Assembly (NCBI RefSeq): GCF_042100115.1
Contig: NC_091272.1
Span: 4,526,001 to 4,590,000 of the forward strand
Reading direction: 5' to 3'
DNA from: Alternaria dauci
Taxonomy: Eukaryota > Ascomycota > Dothideomycetes > Pleosporales > Pleosporaceae
DNA: 64,000 nucleotides
Under the pieces are notes generated by a model, which saw nothing but the letters and a program-made list of their open reading frames with translations, made no database searches and was not told where the DNA came from. Shown here one piece after another: positions 29,637-42,852 of the stretch. The translations under genes were made by a program, and so were the position numbers. Every line of letters begins with the position of its first letter. Within the stretch, counting starts at the first letter, position 1.

Positions 29637-31555
29637 ATGATCAAAAGTCAAGTCTTACTGTTTCTGTCTTTGGGGATAACTGCTGTGACAGACCGTTCTA
29701 CCAAACCCAACTTCATTTTCATTATCACCGACGATCAAGATTTGCATCTAAACTCTGTCGACTACCAGCCTTCGGTACAAAAGCATTTTGCCCAAGAAGG
29801 TACTTGGTTCAAGAAGCACTTCTGTACTGTGGCATTATGTTGCCCATCGCGAGTGTCACTCTTGACAGGAAAAGCTGCCCATAACACCAATGTTACGGAC
29901 GTTTCTGCTCCCTACGGTACGTCAGACATGAATTGGACATCATACGAACGAACGCTGAAAACAGAAAGGTGGATATCCTAGGTTCATTGAGGAAGGGTTC
30001 AATGATGACTACCTTCCCGTATGGCTTCAAGAGGCGGGATACAACACCTACTACACCGGGAAGCTTATGAATGGTCATTCCATCACCACGTACAACGCAC
30101 CCAGAGCTAGTGGTTGGAATGGATCCGACTGTAAGCTACTTGGCATGATAATGGTGTTTTCTCTTTACTGACACTCCAAGTCTTGATTGATCCAGGAACA
30201 TACATCTTCTATAACTCTACCATGACTCGTAACCATGACCCCTACAGAAACCAACCAGGAGAGTACTCGACCGATCTAGTAGCCAACGCTGCCGTTGGTT
30301 TCTTGGAGGAAGCTATCGCAGCATCTGATCGACCGTTCTTCATCGGTGTTGCGCCCATAGCTCCTCATGGAGAGACAGTCGTTGAGCCACGGCCTGCCAG
30401 ATTCAACCCCCCGGTACCTGCGAAGAGACACGAGCATCTCTTCCAGAACGTCACGGTACCGCGAACGCCCAGCTTCAATCCAGACAAAGTAAGCCATCCC
30501 AACCAGCTCATCGCATTCATCATCTCACATCTACGCTCTAGCCAGGAACAGCATCCTACTTCAAGACCCTCCGCCAGCTCAACCAATCAGAGATAGACTA
30601 CAACGACGATTGGCACCGAAAGCGCCTACAGACTCTCCAAGCTGTGGACGAGCTCATCGATTCCATTGTCGCCCGTCTGAACGCAACCCCAGAGGTTCTG
30701 GAAAACACTTACCTGATCTACACAACAGACAACGGCTTCCACATCTCACAGCACCGGCTTCCACCTGGCAAAAGTTGCGGTATTGAGGAAGACATCAACA
30801 TACCCTTCTTCATCCGCGGTCCTGGCATCGCAAAAGGTGCTGTCCAAACAATTCCTTCCAGCCACACCGATATCGTTCCTACGCTGTTCCAACTAGCCGG
30901 CATACCTCTCCGGGAAGACTTTGACGGAGAGCCTATCCCCGTTACCGAGGAGCTGCTTGCGCAGAATGAGAAGAGCGAACACATCAACATCGAATTTTGG
31001 GGCAACTACCTAGTAGAAGGAAACACATTCTTCGGAGTGAGCTCGTTCTTGAACAACACGTACAAGACTGTGAGAGTGGTGGGAGAAGAGTATGACTTGT
31101 CGTATACTGTGTGGTGCACTAATGAACACGAACTCTACGATATAACGGTATGCATCTTACTTTTGCTATCCTTTACCCTCTACGGCCGAATTAAGCAGTG
31201 ACTAACGATACGTTAGAACGATCCCTACCAGCTCAACAATCTCTACAACACGAATAGCACAGCTATAAACGGATGGCCTATAAATAAGGTCACATCGAGA
31301 CTCAATGCTTTGTTGCTTACGCTCAAGCGCTGCCAAGGCCGTGTTTGTACGAGGCCTTGGGAGAAATTACATCCAGGGGGTGATGTGAAGAACTTGGCCG
31401 CAGCGATGGATAGGAGATACGACGTCTTCTACTTGGAGAAACAGCATCAAGTTACTTTCGAAGAGTGTGCTTTGGGACAAGTGTTGAGTGTGGAGGGCGC
31501 TCTAGAGCCAGTAGTTTGGCAGGAGGAGTGGGATGCTTGGAGTTGGGCGACTTGA
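29637..31555 (+). CDS. Arylsulfatase-type sulfatase, secreted
   Basis: Five exons (29637-29916, 29969-30130, 30181-30488, 30542-31147, 31217-31555) encode 564 residues in continuous phase. Sulfatases hydrolyse sulfate esters for sulfur scavenging. A hydrophobic N-terminus (MIKSQVLLFLSLGITAV) suggests secretion; it is followed by KPNFIFIITDDQD, whose Asp residues bind the metal, and by the sulfatase signature CCPSRVSLLTG, in which the first Cys (about residue 68) is the one normally turned into formylglycine. Later blocks are typical too: LQEAGYNTYYTGKLMNG, PFFIGVAPIAPHG, YTTDNGFHISQH and IKKG-like IPFFIRGPGI. Several N-glycosylation sequons (NVT, NWT, NST) fit a secreted enzyme. Introns are only 50-70 bases. 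The substrate cannot be told from sequence. Confidence 0.92.
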
Positions 31556-34500
31556 ACAATAAGATCAGTGCTATAGTCTTCAGGGGGGATGCTCTCCAAG
31601 CGTCTCTTTTGCCAAGAAGAAAGGAAGATGGAACGTCCCTGGGGAACGAAGAATGTATATCACATAGGAAGTGTCGGGAAGTCCAGGAAGGGTCTGCGAG
31701 GTGCTGACAGTTCCCCCAGGGAGTCAAAACCAGTATAGCAGATATCACCAAAAGTGGCTCCACATTCCGATATCGTCACCCAATGCAAATGGCAGAGTAC
31801 CTGAGTGAGCCCCGTTCGACAAAGAAATCGGAGATACGTCCACTGCATGTACATGACACGCCATAACACCGTCATCATTATCCCAGGCTGCCCCAATCAA
31901 CACTCCAGGGTTCTCAACCGCACCGGCCTCGTATCTCGGATAAATAAACGCCCACATCCACCTAGATACACTACCGGACTTCAGCCTCGTATAAACGGCA
32001 CGTCCCATTAGCGTGACTGCCACGATAGTAAATGAGTGCGAGTACTAAGGGCGTGGGTTGGCACTACCGCATCACCAGCCACGACGGTCTGCGTTCGCTC
32101 TCGTTCTCGGTCCTACTTTCCACGCGTGCATCCACGCAATCTTACCTTTCTTACCAGTTCCAACGCTTATCTTTTGTTCGAAATTCAATGTTTGATGTTC
32201 GATGTTCAATGTACGAGCGAATCATAGCTTACACATTCTGTATGGGTGGGAAGAAAAAAAATCTTTGGTACGATCTCCAAAGACCCTGTTTCGCATCCGG
32301 GGAGCCACGCGTTACAGAAGGTCGTAACTTTGTGCCTTCGTTTCTTCCCTCCTTTGTCGATCTTGGTCATGATAGGGGTCGGTGTTGTGCTGATGCTGCT
32401 GATCACCTTGCAACAGTGACATTTTACTGTCGATAGTAGCAGTTACATGGCAGCAGACCGGATATCGGGTGAATTGTTGCCGCGCCGAATCGAACTCGGA
32501 ATGGCGTGAGTTTGGATGAAATGGAGGTTCGGAAGGTGGGGCTAAGCTTCCCTCTAGCGTGTGATCGGAGGTATCGGAAGGGAGGATGAGAAAGGAGAGT
32601 TGTAGTAGTGTGGCGATGATGTGGTGAGACGTCAAATCAGAACTTTGTTAGCTCAGGCAGAGACCGGCGAGTTGAACATAGGAGTATTCTCCGAGTGGTT
32701 GTTGTTGTTGAGATTTTCGTTAGTTGGTCAGTTCGCCCTCGTTTTGGCTTTGCCCATCTCCAGAGCCGGCGCCAGAAACGTGCGAGGCGTGTACACCAGA
32801 AGGGCTCCAGAATCATCGGATCGAGCTTCACCGATTAAAAACAAATATGTCGCCGCCACGAGCGTAATCATTAGGTCGCTTACGAGTCTGTGCCTAATGG
32901 CACTTGTTCAGCCACCCCTTACGCGCGGATCAGGTCGTTGACGCTTCGGATCTTTCTCCAGCATTCGGCATCATAACGCCTAGGAGAACCGTCCCTCTCG
33001 GCTCGACATGTTCATTTTACGGCTCTTCCGCCATGGCCGCACGCATCGGATCTTGCCCCCATGTACTATGTACGCTTGTTCCCGGAAATAGAATTAACAA
33101 TGACCTGTTTAGTGTTAGCAAAAACCTGTTCCGGACGTCAGAGATCGATTTCCTTCACAGGGCGCTCGCGCTGTTCGGCCGACAAAAAAGGTTGGCAGAT
33201 GATCCTGATCGGATGGCGGTCAAATGAGCTAGTGCCGTGCCGGTGTGTGAGCTTTGCTCTTTGCAGTAGAAGGGCTCGAGTCATTTGCTGGCTTTACAAT
33301 TGCCAGTTCAGCTATCTTTCGTGGACCATAGAAGAACCATGGTGGCGGGAAACATGGTCCGATGTTTACGTTTTGTTCGCAGGTGAGTGAGCAGTGAAGC
33401 ATGTTATGTGGACACGAGGCAAGACAAGGTCTCGGCGTTACGACACGGCAACTGCGTCCGGATGCCGCAAACCGCGGCATCAGGCAGTTAGCGTGTGCAT
33501 ACAACTGCCAGTCGAAAAACGTGTAGGGCGCGATGGAGACAGCGGAGCCCAAAAGGTCCAAGAGAGCGGAGCCGTTTGCATCTCAGGAACGGCGGAAATT
33601 TCTTGTGGGTCGTTTCTTCTCCCATTGCACGTTTCTTGGAAAGTGTGGTTCTGCTCGCCTGTCCTGGTCCTTCATGGCCTTCGCTAGTGAAACCAGGGAC
33701 GCGGCTAAGGCCCTACAAGGTCTCCCTAGATGCATCTGCCATCTGGGATGTCAAGCACCAGAGTTTTCGCAAAGTACAGAAAGCACGTGAGTAGGCACCG
33801 CGGTGCTTTCGGGCAGACCATGGATCAGGCTTGGACATGCAAGTACCGAGATGCCGAGGAAATGCTCTTCACAGTTTCAGGTTCGAAGGCTCTTGCGCGA
33901 GCTATTAGCTAAGACGTAACACATTGCTGGAAGTGTCGGTGAACCACATTGGGGGTCGAAAGCCGAAGGCGACATGTTTTGACAAGCAAGTATTGCGATG
34001 CAAGTAAAGCGACAAAGGCAGAGAGAAGCGGAAGACATGCCAGAAAGCCAACATTGATTTGTCTGATGCGCTTGCACCTTCCTCATTACACCCGTGGCTT
34101 GCATGGATGCCGATCCTGTGGGTGCAATCCTGCAAAGGCTCATTCGATCTGAAGGGGCCATCTGATTGCAAAACCGCAACTAAAACAACGTGTGCGTTGG
34201 TAGCATCGGGTCTCGAGATCAGCCCTACATGGTCAAACGTTGACCGGTCTTCACAGCATGGTAGGCTGCCAAGCCGGGGGATTCTGTGGCGGTGCAAGGT
34301 CACTGACGTCTCGCAATCCAAGACCAAAGGAGAATGGCTCAGGTGTCGCTGATTGAATAGCAAGATGCACGTACGCGTGGCTGGATTGGCCAGCAAACCT
34401 TAAGCCGCTACCCGCCGAAAGCGATCCAGCGGACTGGAATGACATCAAGCTCGTCCCTCCCTGTAGGTCATACCTTAGCGCACGTTGTGTGTCTCGATCC

Positions 34501-35558
34501 CAAACCCGTTCCGTCAGGGTTGCCCAGCCCGGAAAAGAGCGCAGTTTGACCTGGCAGCAACGAAGGAATCGCGAGGGCTGCAATGGTAATCCTTAGTCGG
34601 CAGTATGCTTGTACGTAAACCCGCGCTGCCGGGTTGGTAATTGAGAAGCGATGGTGGGGTAGTGAGGTGCCATTGGTTGCGCAGAGCTAAAATTGGTAGC
34701 TGACCTGTGTCCATCCTTGAAGCGAGCCATGCAGGACAGACCCTGGCCATCACATGGAGGGGCTACGACTAGGGCTGAGAGACTAGGACCATACTGGACA
34801 ACCTTAATTCTTCTGTGCATGCTATCTGCTGGTGCCTAAGTATCCTTGCGCTGTACTCGGGGAAGTGCGGACTCCTCTCGATGAGGAAACTCTGCTCAGA
34901 AAGTAGTACTCATCGCCGCAGCTCCACGCCCAATGCAGTTGCTTCCCTTGTTTCGTTTGCCCATGTCCATGTCGCGCGTCTGCGAGTGCCTGACGAGCCT
35001 TCTCCACGTATGCCGGGCACCAGTCCCGCACCTCCAGTACCGTTTCCTACCTTGTCGCGAACTCCGGTCCAACCGCGGCCGACCCAACAGGGGAGCATGT
35101 GCCTATTGCATGGTAGTGCAAAACGTGTCCGCTTGCTGTTCCGTCCACCTTGCGTCTCTCCGGATATTGCGCCGAAGCGCCGGGGCACGCAGTCCGTGAA
35201 CGGCTTACGGCGGAAGCCACAACACCTTGCCAGTGGTGGCTTCTCATAGGTCCGACTCTGGCTGGTGATGGGCAGAGATCAATCGATCGGAAATTGTTCC
35301 TCTCACGCAACGGTGGAGACGACGAGGACGGGCCGGACGGATGTGATGATTCGTTGCGCCGGCATGGTTCCTACAATTTCCGTCGAGACGATGCTCTCTC
35401 AGGCGTGACTGTACTGGCTTGGTACGTACCCCGCAGTCGTCGTCTGGCCTTGTGCGTTTCCAGCATCCGACATGGGACTATGGTGATGAGGTTGAGAAGC
35501 GACAATCTGCATCGGCATAGTCATTGGGTTCCTGGGGGATCGTTCAGCGCGCGTTCGT
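31556..35558. other. Gene-poor stretch
   Basis: Four kilobases without a gene I can support. Many short frames overlap on both strands; most start without ATG and none shows motifs, introns or a signal peptide that convinces. An imperfect tandem array of about nine-base units (GATGTTCAATG-like) lies at 32183-32212. The stretch ends at the 3' end of the transcription-factor gene. It may hold decayed transposon or gene relics. Confidence 0.4.
32183..32212. repeat. Short imperfect tandem repeat
   Basis: Three to four degenerate units built on TTCAATGTT / TTCGATGTT. No function can be inferred. Confidence 0.5.
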
Positions 35559-37384
35559 TCACGTCCAGATAGGTGTAGCCACGAACCCGCTGGGATAACC
35601 AGATTGCATTCCAAATGCGAATGCATGTTCTTGTGGGGCCGAATAAGGCGGTAGCAGTGCTGCAGGTGACCCCAGCGGAGACGCATAGCTACTCGAAGAT
35701 GCATAGCTGCTAGCTGTGCCATATGTGTCGACAGTGCCAGATCGGGGAACTTCAAGATACGGTGACGTCGGCGCAGAAGTCATGCCAGGAGGAAGGAAGG
35801 TAAGCGGTGACGGAGCAAAAGCAGGAGAGAGGCTTTGGCCGTAGCTATACTGCGCGATATGGTTCTCCAGATCCAGATTGATACTCTCCAGTGCATATGC
35901 AGACTGCTGCTGCATCGGAGAGATGGATGACATTTGCTGCCGTGACCACTCCCGCCTAGTCTTGTACGAAGAAACCATATCAAGGGGGAACTGCACAAGA
36001 TAGGACATGGTTTGCAGCCGTGAATCATATCGTGGGTCTTGGAAGCCTTGGACCAGGTTGTTGATCTCTTCCAATGGACGAAGGGAAAGGTCCGCGACAA
36101 AGACAGACGCAACATCTGGGAACATTGGCTCCAAGGCTAGTGCGGTAGCGTAAAAGTGCGCGAGAACAATCAGGACATTGACGTCCCCCCGTTTGGCGGC
36201 GAGGAGTGAGATTGGAACCCAGAATAGCCACTTTCGCAATGCGTACAGCTGGTTGAATTGTTCCTCGGGACTTTGCGGCTGGTTGGAGGATCTCAGGCGG
36301 TCGAGATAGCCCTTCAGCTGGTCGACCCATTTCGATTCCTGTTCATTACGGACGAGATAGGGCTGCAATCGTTGCAAGGAGGCGTGAATGTCGACCAGGG
36401 CGTTCATGTGCTCTCTTCGCGCTTCCGGAGATATTGGGGTACTGATGGGGTTCATAAAATGTCGGTTTGGCATAGGGGTATGCTCGGCAATGTAGTCAGC
36501 GAACAGAGACTCATGCCTCCAGGGCTGCATAGATTGGATGACGGTCTTGGTGCCTGTGACCAGAGAGGCCCAGCCTCGCCTAAATGACCATGTTAGTTTG
36601 GGTTGTCCCAATTCAGAGCGGCTCTTCCGTACCAATCTGTCGCCTGCCATGCAAGCAGGAGAGACGCCGCAAGCACTGCGTCCGAGTTGTGCTTGGTGAA
36701 GTTGGTGATGCCGTCGTGCAAACCCTTCAGCGCAAGACTTGCGTGGTGGAATGCAAGGTTTCGGGTTTCTGTAGACTGAGAGATCCACGCCAAATGCGAG
36801 GCAGAGAATGCGAGGATGCTATGCATAACGAATGGATGGGTTGCGGCTATGCTCAAGAATCTACACATGTTAGTGGCGCTTCTGGACATGGTCGCTTGGG
36901 GTGTCTGGTGCGTACTTGGGCATCATGTCGGTCCAAAGAGTAGATTTCGATGTCCTATTCCTGAACATTTCATTCGAAATAGACGAAAGATGGTGTACCA
37001 GACGGAGATCAACCGTCGTTAAGGCGCGCCATTGCGGTTGTGGGTATACTCGAAGCTCGGGGAAAGGAAACTCTCCCGTCTGTCTCCAGAGTTCAATGGT
37101 GGCCTCGATCTCAGGCGTCCAGAGCAGGTTGGGCTGCTGGGAAGACTGGGGAGATTCTGGCATCATGGCAGTTGGACTGTCCATGTAGTCGCAGCGAACC
37201 TGGTGCTTGGTGCAGTTGCGGCTGATACAAAGTTAGATACATGGGGCGTCAATTGAAGACATGTTGGTACATACCATTGCGGGAATGTTTCATCACAGCG
37301 AATATGCCGCCTCTTGCACGTTTTACATCCCTTTCGGGACTTGGTATGGCTGCGCCTTGAAGGGCCTCCACCGGGTCCGGCCAT
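35559..37384 (-). CDS. Zn(II)2Cys6 transcription factor
   Basis: Four exons on the minus strand (37384-37275, 37221-36916, 36860-36633, 36579-35559) give 554 residues. The N-terminal binuclear zinc cluster spans the first intron and reads C-X2-C-X6-C-X6-C-X2-C-X6-C (CKTC, then C, C, CRNC, C), preceded by a basic arm (RRSHTKSRKG). The remaining protein resembles the ligand/regulatory region of Upc2/Ecm22-like factors: LTTVDLRLVHHLSSISNEMF, then HPFVMHSILAFSASHLAW and a helical region with LRKWLFWVPISLLAAKRGD. The last 120 residues are Ser/Tyr/Pro-rich and likely disordered or activating. The target pathway is unknown; the link to sterol or stress control is only by resemblance. ATG 37384 (MAGPGGG) is the start; further upstream only non-ATG codons are in frame. 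Confidence 0.9.
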
Positions 37385-40300
37385 TTTCTTTTTCAAGAGG
37401 AAAGGTGGAGTAATTTAGCGAAAGTGGGAAGTGAATCGTACGGCGTGGTCGTCGTCGCAATCGTCAGGGTACAGGTGGAGTCGTAGACAGCTTTCTCTCG
37501 TCGTGTGCTATACCAGATGGACAGGAAGGTAGGATAGGCGAGGGGCTGTGTATATGCAGGCGGTAGATCTAGCGGGCGGTTGATAAAGCGAGGGTAATGG
37601 GGTCGAAACCGGTGACTAAATTGGACAGGGTGTTGATTTGGAGGCTGGCGATGGGCGTTATGGTGATATATAGTGCAGAGTGCAGATGAGAGGTGCTTAG
37701 AGAGCTCGAGGGCTTGAGAGATATTGACGCAAGGCCAGCAATACCTCCGGCGGACACGCTACGAGGGTACGACAGGACGAAGTGACAGCGGAAGTGGTCA
37801 AGCTCGTCTGCAACATGGCCCCCCCTGCACAATGACCATGCAGGATCAGGACAAGGCTACGAGACTAGAGGCTCGCCAGGCTGAAGAAGGGACTTGGGTG
37901 GTATGCGAGCCAAAGCGCAGGGTGACATGTGCTCGGTCCCAAAGACGACAAAACGTCAAGAAACGGGGCCAAGTAGGGCTAGCACCCAAGTAGCGTCCAC
38001 ACAAATAGCAGTGACGCCACGAGCGGCGGAAGAGGGACTTGGATGGCAGCCCGCGAGACGGGAGAGGCTAGCAGGGAGGGCAGAGAAGCTTGCGGGAGCT
38101 ACCAGTTGATGGAGTGACTGATTGCCAGATGGCACCGGATGGCTCATGCTCGTATGACATAGCCCCAGTGTAACTCCTGTGGGGATTAAGCTTCCAGCGA
38201 GCCATGAAGCCTCTGGCGTCCGTCTTCAAGGGCGCTTTCTGGCATGCATCGACCCTGTACTTGAAAGAAGATCAGGCGTGTTTGGATGAATGAAGAGGCC
38301 CCCCCTTGGCTGGCGAGGACTGAGCCCAGGCCTAGGGTGCTGTGTGAAGGTGCTAGTTCGCCGACGGCCATGGATCAGATGCAGCAGAGGGTGGTCTTCT
38401 GGTCAAAGCCCCTGTCAATCCGCCTGAGACGGAGACGTTTGAGCGTGCAGGTGCATGAGCTGCTCCAGCTGGGAGCTCGGGCTCAGGGCGCAAGAGGCGT
38501 GAAAAACAGCCATTCAGGTCCGACGACCGAGGAAACGCCAACACCTTCGCGGGCCGTGCGTGGAGAACGATCGACCAGTAGCACATGGATAGCTCGCTGG
38601 CCATGCTGTAACGGGTAGTTCGAAGCCGCATGAATAATAGTGGGTGAAGGAAGGCAGCATGCCATGGTCGCCCGGGTCAGCTTCGGGGCGCGCGCTGCTA
38701 AATTTTTTTCGCACACTGCTCCAGATGTCAGAGTGAGCAGGGCGCCACAACGAGCCGCGCCATGGCCGTCGAATGGAGCGCGAGTGCGTGCCAGCGAAAA
38801 AGGTCCTGCTGCTGCGCAATTCGCATTGATGAGGTCGCCATACGCGAATCACACTGAGGTTGCTGATGCCACAATGGCAGACATCGCTAAACACTGCGGA
38901 AGCCGGGGCCCTCCAATATCTCCAGGTCAAAAATAGCCCTCCGTGCGTCACCTGTCACCAGACCGCAGACAAAAAGGGTCTACACTGTCCATCGCGCTGA
39001 CCATGGTGCCTGCGCTGGCTTCACTTTCTATCGATACTACGCTGGCCCATCCATCCATACCGCTACTTTCGCATTGAGTAGCGCCGAGCAGTGGCGGCGG
39101 ACTTTGCTCTATTCTTGTCTGTCCGCTATCGACAGAAGAGCCGCCAGCGCGATGATTAAGCAGGCCATGGCCTCCGCTCCCACGACTCGACGTCTTTCGC
39201 CTACGCTCAACACCATCGCAATACTGGGTAAAGCCAAATCTCCCCCGCGTCGTTTGCCAAATATGTGATGCAGCGGAGAATGCTTGTTCGCGGGAGCCAG
39301 CAGCCCATGCAGTAATTACGCAACCTTGCTGGTGTATGCCTAATCACGACATGCTGCGTGCCATCAGTCGCTGCTGCTGTAACAATGTCTCTCAGAGTTT
39401 CCTCGCCGACATCCCTAGCATCCGACTGGTGGCTATGACGTCCTGCCCACGCTCATTGCCGTGGTCGAGCAGAAAGTAGCTGCCACAAGACACGAGTTCT
39501 AAGAAAGGAACCAGTAGTAACACCACTGCGCCAATCAGCAACTCCTCTCCAACCACCGAGGCTAGAACTTTGCTGATGGACATGGCGGACTGCTCCAAAG
39601 CAGGTTCATGCGACAGAATGTGTATTCGCAGCCTAGTCCGAGTAGAGCCACTGGACTACGTCAAGCAGGTGTTTGGTTGGCATAGATCCAGAAGAGCTAT
39701 TCTTAGGATTAAGGTCTTTTACCCTGGGAACCTGCAGCCGACCTGCATCGAGGGCGACCCATGCAGCCATGTTTTCTCTGGGGTTCTGAGACTAGGGTTA
39801 ACAAGACACCTCTCCACTCGCATCTCTTCATCGTGCTTTCGGTCTTTTCCGACCATCGGCCTTTTCAGCGTACACTAAGACGATTGTGCGCTAACTAATT
39901 CAGTGACCACAACATAACATCTAAACGTGCTCTATGCACATTTTTTTATGAAATCTGAAGGGGCTTCATTTTGCGACACCATACAGTAAGTCACACGATA
40001 GCAACACATATCAGCCGAAATGCATGTTTAACAACCCGATCTTCAGCGTGCAATACACTTACTCCACCCATCTGCAAGCCACACTTTCTGTCTGCACCAC
40101 CTTGCAATGCATTCTTCTCCACCCGTCGGTAAAGAGCTATAAAAAGCGTCGCGCCCTGTCCTATCATTGGCGCGGAAGCGACTCTACCGGCAAGTGTGGC
40201 AGGCTACACAAGCAAACACACACACACACACATACTCTCCGCGCATCACGGACCGTTGCGTGCACTGTGATAATTGCTCCGGCTGTTGACGTCTTTCTCC

Positions 40301-42852
40301 ACTACTGGCTGAACACACATCGACAGACATCATCATCTACAATACATACAGCATAGCGGTGATCCTACATCCCAACCTCAATCCTTCATATTGCCAATAT
40401 ATTGTCGCACAAAAGCGACTATGCAGGCTAACCAAAGTATACAGTTATTAATCACCCTAACAAGTCTAAGGCATTGTCAAGTCAATACCACATGTATAGC
40501 CGCTGACGTATCATGACAACACTTCCAAGGTTATGTTTCATCGCATTGTGCCAACAACGTGTGCAATTCGACCCGTAACATGAAACATTCGGAGCGGCCG
40601 TAATATTGCAAATCTGGCAAGTCATCGTCCTCGGACGGATATCCCTCAATAAATAGATTGATCTCCACACGATCGGCGCTGGGTATACTGAGTCGTAAAG
40701 CATGGGAAAATTTGTCATTTCTCCATAGCTCATCACCTCGGTCGCAGCTGAGGTATTCGGCATTGTTTCACATCACGGCAACGTTACATGCTGCCGATAT
40801 TCTGTTCGTTGCTGACCGTGGTTTCCGTTGATGACCTTGGTTCCATCGGCGGTACCGAGCGCTTGGAGCGGACACGGGATGTGCCGGGTATGGATAGGGT
40901 GGGACGGTCATGTCATGATCATTGCTAGAAGCAAGATCCTAGAGGAGCGTGGCTGGACCCGAGTATTCGAAAAAGAGCACCTTGTTGGTATTTGCACTCC
41001 TTTGACAGGAGGTTAATCCTAGCCCTTCCGTATTCTCATCAAGTTTAGAGGGTACATAATAATCATCGATGCTTCGTAACTATATTCTTCGGAGCAATTG
41101 ACAGCTGGGCTCCATTATCGGCCAGTTCGCACACCGGGAAAGAGACAGCGACAACAAGATGATCATGTCCTTGTTTTTATGAGCTCTTCATGAGAACGAG
41201 CAACAGTGCACGACATGGTTACATGGTTACATGGGCGATGCGGCATGGATGTATCTGTTGAGATACTTCCAAGGTTTGCTTAATCCTACTGGCTTGAGGT
41301 ACACCGCCCCAATGAGCGCCAATGCTCATGCAATACTAAAGCTGATATAGTATGATATAGTTGAGTCTTGGAGAAGAACCTCTTGAGACGAGACTGCGAG
41401 AACGTACCTAGGTAAGGACTTTTGGTAACAGTGAATCAAGCTCATAAACAAGAACAAAGAAGACCACTGTTCAATTGCGCCCCAAACAAGGTACCAAGGG
41501 CGTCAAGTATCTGCTTAATCAAACCTCGTCAACAGTGATGATCATAACCCAGCGAATCAACACCAAAGCCATACAATCCACCGTTCCCCAAAGCACAACC
41601 CGATGATCATTGCCACCCGGTACAAATGGTCTCCACCAGGAGACTCAGAGGCGACTATACACACTCGTGGTGAGAACAACACCAATGATTACCGTTGCGA
41701 ATAGTAACAACCCCATGGTAGCATCCGAGTTCTCCGCAATGAAGTGGACAACTGAAATCCCAACAGTACCAAACGGAGAATCGGGCCTAAGGTCATGACC
41801 AAGTATACCTCCTGCCTATTTCGTCCATCTCATTGAAAAGAAGCTTTTCGGCATTTCCTTGCGCAGATCAACAGCTGCATGCATGTACGCATACTGTAGA
41901 ACGTGCCAAAAGTCCCATCGTCGTTCGGATCATATCGGATAACTCTTTGGGCAACGTTGAGACAGGGCTACTTAACGTTTACGGTGACCCTGTCCTACCC
42001 ACTTGCCAAATATGCATTGTCGAAACCCAATCCGGAGGTACCTAATTGATGAAAAGGGGATAAGTAACGAAAGAGGGGTTGTGCTTATAGTCATTGCGTA
42101 TGATTGAGGCCCAAGAGGCGACAAGGGTGTTGCACAATAAGCCCATATACCTGGACTATAGAAACTATTGGCAGCAAGTTTATGCAGCCCTCCCTGTATT
42201 TTTTGATTTGTAGGGCTCGTGATTGTCAGACACGTATTGCGAGGTGTACAGTGGCAGTCAAGGGGGGTGGCGATTATGAGAGAATGATAATCAACGGATA
42301 TTTGTTGGTGCCCAGACGGCGCATCTCGGTTGCTCAATCATTATCCAAGTATCACAGGCCTTGTTCAGTCCCTCGTCGAGCCAAAAATACGCAGCCAGCA
42401 ACACGGTACCAATATACTTGACACGAGAACAAACGCTGGAATGCTATTCATCGCACCTGCTCCACGGATGGAAAGTATAGGAGAAATGAAAACTGAAACT
42501 AACTAGACTAACCTACGCTACCTACTATACTATGGCTTCATTGATGAAGGAAAAAAAAAACGCCTTTGAAATGTTCGTACGTATCATCGTCTCTTACTCG
42601 TGGTGAAATTCAAAGCTGCGCTCGCTGGAGAAAAGCACATGTTCTATATAAATGCCGCCCCTATTGCCGAAAATGCTATCACTGTTCCATATCCTCCTCC
42701 TATCAGGCTCGCACACATCTCCGCTACATAGTGGGAATATGAGCGTGCCTGTTGGTATTTCCATCTCTTCCTCTAACCAGACATATCCTTATTCAACGCC
42801 CGCAGTAGTCACATATGTAATGATGATGGGAATTCGATACTTTTCAATTCGT
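37385..42852. other. Gene-poor stretch
   Basis: About 5.5 kb without a supported gene. The part nearest 37385 is the promoter of the transcription-factor gene. The rest looks richer in A/T from about 39900 on, with short frames only. A CA microsatellite lies at 40216-40232. No transposase, reverse transcriptase, terminal repeat or tRNA could be recognised by eye. A 132-codon frame at 42652-43050 (+) overlaps the end of KAP104 antisense and is not accepted. Confidence 0.4.
40216..40232. repeat. AC/CA microsatellite
   Basis: About eight uninterrupted AC dinucleotides within a gene-free stretch. Confidence 0.7.

Noticed and set aside
32312..32635. Frame with a hydrophobic N-terminus that resembles a small secreted protein
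   Set aside because: Its apparent start is TTG rather than ATG and no upstream splice acceptor in phase was convincing.
33905..34396. 163-codon minus-strand frame in the gene-poor block
   Set aside because: Starts at a TTG codon and has no recognisable domain; competing frames overlap on the other strand.
31556..42852. Transposable element in the gene-poor blocks
   Set aside because: I looked for transposase or reverse-transcriptase motifs, long terminal repeats and target-site duplications and could not identify any by eye.
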